Assembly (NCBI GenBank): GCA_002682825.1
Contig: NOKP01000066.1
Coordinates: forward strand, 87,322 to 116,822
Length of the DNA stretch: 29,501 bases
From: Neonectria sp. B-13
Taxonomy: Eukaryota > Ascomycota > Sordariomycetes > Hypocreales > Nectriaceae
Direction of reading: 5' to 3'
The notes beneath the pieces are model-generated. The model worked only from the letters and a program-made list of their open reading frames with translations, was not told the DNA's origin and did no database searches. Below are positions 1 to 7,705 of this stretch, piece by piece. The translations under genes were made by a program, and so were the position numbers. Within the stretch, counting starts at the first letter, position 1. Each line of letters starts with the position of its first letter.

Positions 1-152
1 ACGCCGTTCTCAGTGACCTTTTCTGCCACGGCTGTATTCTGCATCGCAAGTTTCGTAGGTTTGCGTCCGCCTGTTGGGTTGGGGGGGGATTCGGTAAGCG
101 GTAGGTCACCTCCAGACTCCTCGGCGCTGTTCTCTTGCTGTTCTCTGCACAT
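1..152 (-). CDS. Possible 5' end of an off-edge gene, product unknown
   Basis: On the minus strand an ATG at 152 opens a stop-free frame of 50 codons that runs off the left edge of the window. The peptide is hydrophilic and rich in Glu, Pro and Asn (begins MCREQQENSAEESGG), as seen in cytosolic N-terminal tails of many fungal proteins, including membrane transporters. No domain is visible because only the tail is present. The same frame stays open upstream of the ATG for about 25 codons, so the true start could lie further right or in another exon. The overlapping plus-strand frame at 13-465 has no recognisable feature. Confidence 0.22.
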   Translation of the reverse strand, partial: MCREQQENSAEESGGDLPLTESPPNPTGGRKPTKLAMQNTAVAEKVTENG

Positions 153-497
153 GTCATTAGTCTCGCGAAGGCAAGGCCGGGAGTTGAAGACCAAGAGTTG
201 TGATGGAGACCTACGTTTGGGGCATGATGGATCGATGTTGATAAGATTTAGAATCGATAGAGCAATACGTATAGTAACAAGGAAGATGGATCGAAAGTTG
301 TGGTATCTTATATGCATTGAAACAGAAGCAGGCTACGCCTTGAGTGAAATGCGGTACCAGGGACCCTATAACACGACACCGGGCCTGCCCTTCATGGGGG
401 ACATAATACATGAGACTCGTTTGGCTGGCCTCACCACAGCGAGTCTCGTGTTTTCTGCCCCCTAGCGGCTGCCTCCGTAACCTGTATATAGGAAAAG

Positions 498-757
498 GCT
501 TGCGACGTGACCTACGCATGACACCAAAACTGCGCCCATAACCTGTATTTCGGAAATATGCTTGTGATGTAACCTACGTATGACATCGAAACTGCGCCAA
601 CAGGCTTGCGACGTGACCTACGGGTGACACCAAAACTGCGCCCATAACCTGTATTTAGGAAATATGCTTGTGATGTGACCTACGTATGACACCGAAATTG
701 CGTCAACAGGCTTGCGATATGACCTACGGATGATACCAAAACTCCCCCCATAACCTT
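498..757. repeat. Alternating 62/44 bp tandem repeat
   Basis: Five units starting GCTTGYGAYRTRACCTACG begin at 498, 560, 604, 666 and 710. Spacings are 62, 44, 62 and 44 bp, so the higher-order period is 106 bp. The long unit ends in CCCATAACCTGTATTT plus an AT-rich tail; the short unit ends in GCGYCAACAG. Copies differ mainly by transitions. No ORF spans the array and no terminal inverted repeats were seen. Confidence 0.85.
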
Positions 758-821
758 GTATTTGAAAAGTAGGCATGCACTGTGCTGTAGGGAATGGGCA
801 TAACGCGTCATAAGATCGTAT

Positions 822-1200
822 GTGGATGAAATACGTTTCAGTGACGCGATCCCACGTAAAGGGTTTTTTTCTCGTTTTTCAACGAACCTTCCATTTCAAC
901 CCTCCCTGGTCATATTAAATAATAAATTCTGCGATATAATTTTAAATTCAAGCAATACTCAAGGAATCATGGTCCTGGGACTTCTAACTGCTATAGCGGC
1001 TTGTCCTGCGATCGTTGGTACTACTGAAGCGATCCGCCAAGGCCAAAGAAAGAATGCCAGAGANGGTGGAATGTGGCTGTTCAGGCGAGCCGGAGTCAGA
1101 ATCGGAGGCTGCTTCGGTCATTGAAGTCAGAGAGGAAACCATACCCCATCAACCAACCACGCGATCAGGGCGGCTTATCAAAAGACCCAGGATTCAATAG
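822..1200 (+). other. Short open frames, possible transposon-protein tail
   Basis: Two overlapping plus-strand frames lie here. The one ending at 1200 closes with a basic tail containing TTRSGRLIKRPRIQ, of a style often seen at the C-termini of fungal transposon or retroelement proteins. The base at 1064 is ambiguous (N), inside both frames. There is no catalytic domain, splice evidence or family match I can name. It may be a remnant of an older insertion next to the MULE that begins at about 1262, or chance. Confidence 0.2.
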
Positions 1201-1261
1201 AGAGATTCAATTATTATTTATAAGACGAAAATTTTTGCGCATATCTATCATTTTGGTCAAG

Positions 1262-2737
1262 TTAACCTCTTCTGTCAGTGACTAATCGCCCATTTTCCGT
1301 CTCTTGAGCTACCCGAGCTTCAATACGATCAGTCTCTGCTTTGTCCCAGTCTAAATACGCCATCATCTCTTCTTTGGTCCACTCCCTTGAGCCTGTCGAA
1401 GTAATACAACGTCTCCCCATCTGCTTATAATCAAGACACCAGTTGTAGCTTGCTTTCGGGTATCCTAGAGGTAGGCCCATTGCTTTTCGGTACTGTCGAT
1501 TACCTACAAAGGTCCCAGGGGGTGGGCCTTATACCAGGCATCTCTTGACGCAACGTATCTCCGATGAATTGCCCGCGGATCACTGTACATCAGAAATGGA
1601 GATGAAACTGGATTCAGTGGATGTGACGGCACTGACAGCCTGCGGATAGGTAGTGTAGGCGACTGAGGTGTAGGTTCTGTAGATAGCCGAACAGATGGTT
1701 CTGCAGATGGTTCTGTAGTGGTAGTTTCCTGGACAGCTAGCTCCGATTCGGTGGCCGATTGAAGTAGCAGCTGTTCCGAAGTCATATCGGGGTCGAACTC
1801 GAACTCTTCTGAAGTTGTGACTGGCTGCCATTGTATTTACTCGAAGGTTATCGTTAAGGGTAGCTGTAGCTGCTCTGGGATTGTAACCGGTATCCACTAG
1901 AATTGTTTCGATTGGGTCTGCGGCTGTTTTGAAGTTGCAACTGGCAGTGCTCTTAGTTCTAAATATCGTAGTGGACATTCTTTCGAGTTTCTTGCGTGAC
2001 CAATATGTGGCATTTGCTGCATAAAGGAGGCGCTCTTGTGGCTCTAGCGTTCTCGATGACTTCGAAGCCGCTAAGTTCTCTTCTAACGCTTGATAGCGGT
2101 AAAGACGAAGTAATAGTGACTGGGTCGACGCGCTGACGAGGCTCTAGAAGTGGCCGCGGAGCATCTTTCCGAGCCAAGTGCCAGTGCGGGTGGAAGTCTT
2201 CGAGTTGCAGAGCCCAGTCCTAAGTCAATAAACATTCCAGTTTGTGAACACAGGGTAGTCCTTGAGACCGCGTGAAAGAGCCTGTACAGGTCGGCGAGGG
2301 AGGAGGGCATTTGCCAAACAATAGCTTCCGTTGTTGTTCGACCTTCCGTAAAGCTTCGTGAGACACCCAACCACGTACTGCACTATATAGTACTCCAGAG
2401 AGCTCGATAGGTGTCCGAATTTGCTGTTTAGCTTTGTTAGACTTCAACTCGGCGAGTTGGTTGAGTAATGCATGTTTAATTGACCTCCAAGCTTCGAATT
2501 GGTCCAATGTAGATACTTTAAGATGACTCTTAAGTAACCAATGAATACCTTCGACTTGTGAAGTAACGACGTTGTCAAATTGAAGATGTCGATCAACCTA
2601 AGCCTTTACTAGCTTCTCTTTGTATTGATCAAGCCAGTTTGTTTTGACATATCTTACTTCTTCGATTTAGTCCGGAAGATATTTTTACTCGAACTTTGAT
2701 ACACGTTCATGAAATGTCTGTTCGTTTGGTGACCTGA
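1262..2737 (-). pseudogene. MULE transposase, 3' half (copy 1, right part of protein)
   Basis: This is the C-terminal half of a Mutator-like transposase, read on the minus strand and broken by stops and frameshifts. In protein order I see: a stretch matching copy 2 (YKEKLVKA then VDRHLQF, with a stop where copy 2 has Trp); TSQVEGIHWLLKSH, which holds the probable catalytic Glu region; the helical segment beginning DQFEAWRSIKHALLNQLAEL (to about 2350); a SWIM-like Cys/His pattern (CTGSFTRSQGLPCVH); HPHW; a CCHC zinc knuckle starting CSKCH with a 1 bp slip; and a C-terminal WTKEEMMAYLDW module shared with copy 2. Stops at 2600-2700 are TAA or TAG, one of them at a Trp codon of copy 2, as expected for CpA-to-TpA mutation. 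Its 5' half lies at 4605-5689, beyond a pogo-like insertion. Terminal inverted repeats were not found. Confidence 0.85.
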
Positions 2738-2739
2738 TA

Positions 2740-2779
2740 AGTTAAGCACCCTACTTTTCGCGGGCCCCACTTACAACAT
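2740..2779 (+). repeat. Left terminal inverted repeat of the pogo-like element
   Basis: 40 bp, pairs with 4546-4602. It shares CCTACTTTTCGCGG and CCCCACTTACAACAT with the right end but lacks about 17 bp between two CGCGG motifs found there. Confidence 0.88.
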
Positions 2780-2867
2780 CAACCCCAACAACGCGTCTCC
2801 CAGCCACACGCGTTTCTTCCTTACAACATTCCTTTATACGCGATTCGATGCATTCTAGCCATTCAGG

Positions 2868-4401
2868 ATGCCTAAATATACCCAAGATGACATGCGATTA
2901 GCCTTTGAAGACGTTGCTAACGGCGTTCCGGTCACTCGGGCAGCCAGTCGCAATGGCATGGTACCTGAGTCAACCCTACGGTCCCGTCTTAAGGGCTCAG
3001 AGCCTCACAAACTTGCCCACGAACACCAGCAAAGGCTCTCAGCCTATTAGGAAGAGCAGCTCTGCAATTGGTTAGTCTTACAAGATCGATTGGGTATGAG
3101 GTTAACGCTTGCCCAGATCTGGAAGTTGGTTATTTCTGTTTTAGTTGCTGCTAGCGATAACCTCCCTCTTGGCAAGCGCTGGATGGCTGGCTTCCTACGC
3201 TGCAACGAGTGAATAAAGACCCTCAGAGCAAAGCCAATTGACTCAAAAAGGCTCAATGGGGCAAATCCTTACGCAATTCGGTCCCTATTTGACCTATTAA
3301 GTCAGCCCGGCATCCGGGAGATCGCGCCACGCAACCGTTGGAATATGGACGAGACCGGGATCTTCCAAGGGGTCGGGACCAACAGGCTTGTTGTTGGCCA
3401 ATCGCAGCGGAAGTCAACGATTAAGAAACACCGGGAAGTCGTCATTGGACCACGATTATTGAGGCGATTTCTGCAACCGGAAAGTGTCTTAACCATTGCT
3501 TATCTTCAAAGGTAAAGAGACTTAACATCAATGATTTCCCGAGGAAATGGATTTTCTGACCAATTGGGCATTTACATCATCTTCTAAAGGCTGGACCTCT
3601 GATGACATTGGCCTTGAATGGCTAAAGGAAGTCTTTATCCCGGGTACTAAGACGGAAAGACCCAATGAGAAGCGACTTCTCATCTTAGATGGCCATGGAT
3701 CACACGCAACGCCCGATTTCATGCGTCTTTGTGTTGAGAATCGGATCCAATTGGTCTATTTACCCCCTCATACAAGCCACGTTCTTCAGCCTCTCGATAT
3801 ATCAGTGTTTGGGCCACTTAAAGCTACATACCGGGCTGCCTTAACCCTAGCCAATCCCCTCGTCGATACCAGCCCAACAAGGAAGGAGATCTTTATGCAG
3901 TGCTATTTTCAGGCTAGGAAGGTTCTTCTGACTGAACACAACGCTAAATCTGGCTGGAAAGGGTCAGGGTTGTGGCCCTTTAACATTAAGAAGCCATTGG
4001 GTAGTAAATTCGTTATTGATGACCCCGGTCAGACGATTGTGGTCCAATCAGACGGAAATGGGGTCCCAGGAACGAATGAGATGTTGAATAATGTTGGATT
4101 CAAGACCCCAAGCAGTTCTATTGACTTACAGCAACTGGTGCGGTCACAATTTAAGGTTAGCTATAACAGCCCAACGACCAGACGGCTGTTCCGGAGCGCG
4201 GGTAAGGGTCTTGATTCGCTTGAGTGGCAGGTCTCACAGCTGGAAGCGGAAAACAGGGCTCTAAAGCAACAATTAGACCAATCAAAGAAGAGGAAAAGAG
4301 CTGCAGTTGAAAGAGACCCAAATAAGCTATTTGCATCAATTGCAAATGTTAGAGCTACTAAAAGACGGGTCCAGCCAGTTGAATCTTCTGAGTCAGAATA
4401 G
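2868..4401 (+). pseudogene. pogo/Fot1-type DDE transposase, inactivated
   Basis: The frame starts with ATG at 2868 (MPKYTQDDMRLAFEDVANG), a Psq/CENP-B-like helix-turn-helix. A second HTH segment follows (LTLAQIW, LGKRWMAGFLR). The DDE_1 core has first Asp in NMDETG, second in LLILDGHGSH and third in VLQPLDISVFGPLK, as in Fot1/pogo transposases. The C-terminus (about 4210-4330) is a Leu/Glu/Lys-rich coiled-coil-like stretch with a basic patch. Lesions: TAG at 3048-3050, TGA at 3210-3212 where relatives have Trp, and at least two frameshifts between about 3420 and 3550; the last 284 codons (3547-4401) are open. The element is therefore non-autonomous now. Both stops can arise by C-to-T or G-to-A transitions. 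Confidence 0.92.
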
Positions 4402-4545
4402 GTGGCCTTTTTGCTATTTTTCATAGAAAGCTTTTGCAGATTTGAAATCAGCGTGATTTTCTCTACTAGAAAATATCTTAAAATAACTAATCAGATGCAT
4501 TGGTTGCTGTTTTATTTGCATTTAAAGTTATTAGTTACTTATTTA

Positions 4546-4602
4546 ATGTTGTAAGTGGGGACCCGCGAGAAGTGGGTGCCGCGAAAAGTAGGGTCTTTAA
4601 CT
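4546..4602 (-). repeat. Right terminal inverted repeat of the pogo-like element
   Basis: 57 bp, reverse-complementary to 2740-2779 except for an extra block of about 17 bp bounded by two CGCGG motifs. This makes two ACCCACTT/CCCCACTT boxes at this end, which could be paired transposase-binding boxes. Confidence 0.88.
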
Positions 4603-4604
4603 TA

Positions 4605-5689
4605 ATCGAATGCCAATGGCTATAGAACTCTTTCCAGGCTTCGACCCCCTGGTTGCCTCCTTGGAACTGGCGTGTGAATCTTGGTTGGCAGTAACGAAGA
4701 ACTGCTTTGTTGGCATGCCAAAGACATAGAAGCGGACTAGATGATGGAAAGCATGTAGCGACGGCATTCATACATGCTATGCAGCGATCTGTTAAGATGA
4801 CAGAGGGATACCTGATCTTGCGACTTTCACATAGGGATCTGAACCGATCTAAGGCCCAAAAATAATCCTGTTCGCATTCGCCGCTCAGGAAAGCAAACGC
4901 AACACAAAAAGATCGTTGACAGGAGTCGACCCCGATCAAATCCAGAAGCAGCATTCCGTACTTGTTCGTTTTATATGTACAGTCCAATATTAGGACATCT
5001 GGATAAGCTTGGAGGTATGCTACCGAATCGGGGTGAGCAAATACAACAGCTTTGACTCGGCCGTCTGGACCAGTTCGGAACTGACTCCAGAATCCTTCTT
5101 TGAATAGTTGATCAGCAAGTGCATTGATGCTGTTTTGTCCCAGGCAAACTTCTCGTCTGGCATCTGCAATACGATTATAGATATCTTGCTGTGTTGTTAT
5201 TGTATTGGTGTTTTGGCGCCTGTACGTTCTGATTTCTTTTGGAGCTATACTGGCATTCGTAAGGCTCGTTAATTTAGAACGGTCTTCTTTAGAAAGTGTT
5301 TGAAGTATTGGATGGGCAGTTCTGTCTTGACTTGGTTCATGGTTATGTAGTGAGAACCGTTTGTCAGAAAGATGTCGTAAAATCCAGGTACTCTTGTCTT
5401 GAGACTCTTTCCCTAATACTGAGAATTCGCAGCCTATTGTTCGAATCATTGTTTTCCATTGCCGCTCTTTCAAAACAATGGGGTAGTTGCAACGACGATC
5501 ACACGTATACATTATCGTTTGCCTACCGGTTCTTTCTTTCATTGACCTTCCAATTATGAATGCGTAGCCCCGAGTCGCTGCCCAGGCGTTGATCGCTTGG
5601 AATAGGGCGTCCCGTGATTCATATTCGCCTTTAGGAGGAAGGCAGTCGTCAGGAAACGAAGCCGAGTTTCGATTTTGAGTTGGATCCAT
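4605..5689 (-). pseudogene. MULE transposase, 5' half (copy 1, left part of protein)
   Basis: The minus-strand frame runs from ATG at 5689 (MDPTQNRNSASF; an upstream in-frame ATG at 5722 is also possible) to the pogo insertion point without a stop. It begins with a FAR1/WRKY-GCM1-like zinc domain: YESRDALFQAINAWAATRGY, then Cys in YTCDRR, GCEFSVL, and the His pair HNHEPS. The MULE catalytic core follows: first Asp in VLILDCTYKTNKYG, second Asp in VILTDRCIACMNA, then the conserved LCLWHANK. The frame is lost after WHSI, where the pogo-like element enters; coding resumes at 2737. The N-terminal half is much better preserved than the C-terminal half. I chose 5689 because copies 2 and 3 start at about the same distance from the YES/SQE motif. 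Confidence 0.9.
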
Positions 5690-6077
5690 GCGAGTACAAT
5701 CCTGGATAGGCTCACCCTGCAAGGTACCTAAGCTTCACAGGTTTCGGTTGCTTCTAGTAGATGCGTAAGATACAGGTAGACAAAATTGAGAGAGGTCTCA
5801 AGCGCGGGGCATTCCTTGTCCGCTCTTTCGTTATAAGACGAAAGTGAGAAGTCTCTTTCTGCCTGATCGATCAGATAAAGGACCCCAGCTTAGCGAGTAG
5901 CAATTCTTTAACAACAAGGGGATCTTAAGGGGCATCTCTCAGGCAATCACGGCATGGAGGGCATGTCTCTGCATCGTATTGCAGCATACAAGTAAGTACC
6001 TGATGCAACTACCTCTTCCGCAAGAGCTGCGCATGACGTTCAAACACCATTGACATGGTCATGCGAAATGCTTCAAT
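5690..6077. other. Gene-free stretch between MULE copy 1 and the PD-(D/E)XK-like gene
   Basis: Contains the expected 5' flank of MULE copy 1 and the 3' flank of the next gene. A small hairpin (CTTTCGT, 6 bp loop, ACGAAAG) lies at 5825-5844. I see no gene and could not find a terminal inverted repeat pairing this region with the sequence left of 1262. Confidence 0.5.
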
Positions 6078-7521
6078 TCATCCAGTCAAAACATGCTCCT
6101 GAAACCAGGGGAGATAGACATCCCTTGCCCACGCACCGAGCTCCCGCAGGCCTGCAACAATCTGATAAGTCTCAAGGATGCTTTGCGTACTCCCAAACTG
6201 GCGCTCCGTCCACAAAATCGTCTTCTGGCCCTCGAGTGTCGACAGCACAAACAACCATCTGTGCCCATGAACGATGATCCCTGGAATGAAGCCCAGACGA
6301 GACAAAACGGCGTTAACTTGCGTGGCATGTTCCGTCTGGTCCGATGACGAAGAATCTGGTGTCGACTCTGTAGGCGATGGCTCGAATTGCGGCGCAAGTC
6401 TGACTGCCGACCTGAGGAACGACCACTGCGCAGCATGCCAGACTCCCATCTGGAGCTGGGCCTTATCTAGCTCCATTCCGGGCTTCTTCGTCTCGATACT
6501 TAACATGATGGGGCGCAGTTGTAATGGTGTAAAGTCGGTGTGGTTGACTGATAGGGTGTGCGTTTTGCGGCTAAGGGTCTTTAAACCTTCCTTCCAATTC
6601 TCATCGTCATTGAGGTCGGCGTATATACACAGGTCTACCATCTTGGCTGATGTTAAATGGGGGAGGTATTTGCGGTGTGGGCGGGCAGTAGTGCTACCGG
6701 GGTCGGCCAAGTCAGCAATGCTGCATGCATAGGAGTAGGTAGGAACATTTCTTCAAGACTTACCAAAGGGCAAAGTTAAAGATCCCACCTTTCTTTTTAC
6801 CAGGATCTCGAAAGACTGCCTTCAGAATCTGGTGATGAACCTCGCCGTTCCAGCCTGACTCGTCGTGTCCGAAATTCAGACACTCTCTCGCCATTTCCCC
6901 CACTAGCTCCACCTCATCGCACGACGGGATCCTACCAGGAAGTTGATCCGGTACATCCAAGGGTTTGAACGAGTATCTCCACGAACGAGCCTCCCTCTCT
7001 CTCGATTGACGGCCCTGCAGGATTCTATCACGCCACTCATGGGGGAGTATATCATGCCCCCGGCCAATCTCCTCCAGCACACTCAACAAATCCGCCGCTG
7101 CATCTGGTGCCGTGTCGATATCGAGCTGTCTGAACTCGAGGCCTTTATCATCGAGGCGCAAACTCATCATCTGTTTCTTGGGCGATTCGGACCGTGAGCG
7201 GCCAGAGCTGGCATTGGAGTTGCGCGCTGAAGCAGAAGTCGAGATGGAAGCTATGCTGCGCGTGCTGCCAGTGTGAGGGCGTGGCGTGATGTCCATGTCA
7301 TCTAACGATGGCGGGATATCGGTTCGTTTCTGTCGTTTTCGTATTGGCGTCAAGTCCATATTGGAGAGCGATGCAGGAGGACTGGCTAGGTGTTGGTACT
7401 GTGTCGCAGGTTTTCGTTTTCGAGGTTGTGAGAATGTGAGCGATGAGGACCGCAGCAGAGGGCAACTATAGTCCTCAGGTAGATCCTGAACCCAAGCAAG
7501 GATTCTCTCAGACTCGAGCAT
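6078..7521 (-). CDS. PD-(D/E)XK nuclease-like fungal protein
   Basis: Two exons, 7521-6764 and 6693-6078, give 457 residues. The intron (6763-6694, 70 bp) has a GTAAGT donor, a GCTGAC branch point and a TAG acceptor, and splicing keeps the frame (FNFAL-C-TTARP). Residues 1-150 are Ser/Pro-rich and basic, probably disordered (RKRQKR near residue 60). The C-terminal domain matches the fungal PD-(D/E)XK-like family (PDDEXK_12 type): GWNGEVHHQIL at 223-233, Asp273 in KMVDLCIYAD and Glu320-x-Lys322 in SIETKKPG, followed by AQLQMGVWHAAQW and a C-terminal helical region. The putative D...ExK metal site is complete. Function of the family is unknown; many copies occur in fungal genomes. It lies between two MULE relics, and no lesion is visible. 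A nuclease activity is only inferred from the fold. Confidence 0.85.
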
Positions 7522-7705
7522 GGCGTTTTGATGTTGGTTGTCAAGTTGATGCTTTCCTAGCGGGGAGGATTAGAATTGTTTGGGGCGCAATCTGGGGTTG
7601 GCCCCACATCCGTGTCGGCAGAGCAACGGAATCACATTTTTAGCTCGATGCGACGTTAGCCAGCCACATGGAAGAATTTCTATTACCGCTGGTTATAATT
7701 CTTCA

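Larger units (their letters stand above)
2740..4602 (+). mobile_element. pogo/Fot1-like Tc1-mariner element, 1,863 bp, nested in a MULE
   Basis: Terminal inverted repeats begin AGTTAAGCACCC on the left and AGTTAAAGACCC (reverse complement) on the right. TA dinucleotides flank both ends (2738-2739 and 4603-4604), the standard target duplication of Tc1/mariner elements. Length and gene content fit fungal Fot1/pogo elements. The host sequence is the coding region of a MULE transposase: removing the element and one TA rejoins the MULE frame within the WHSI region without any frame change. That makes the ends exact and shows this insertion is younger than the MULE. Confidence 0.93.

Noticed and set aside
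13..465. 150-codon plus-strand ORF at the left edge
   Set aside because: No recognisable motif and it overlaps a more protein-like minus-strand frame; composition looks non-coding.
498..757. CRISPR-like spaced repeats
   Set aside because: Units are contiguous and homologous along their whole length with no unique spacers, and the host is a fungus.
1262..5900. Terminal inverted repeats for MULE copies 1 and 2
   Set aside because: I looked for inverted matches outside both coding regions (for example TATAAGACGAAA at about 1218 and 5832) but these are in direct orientation and too short to call ends.
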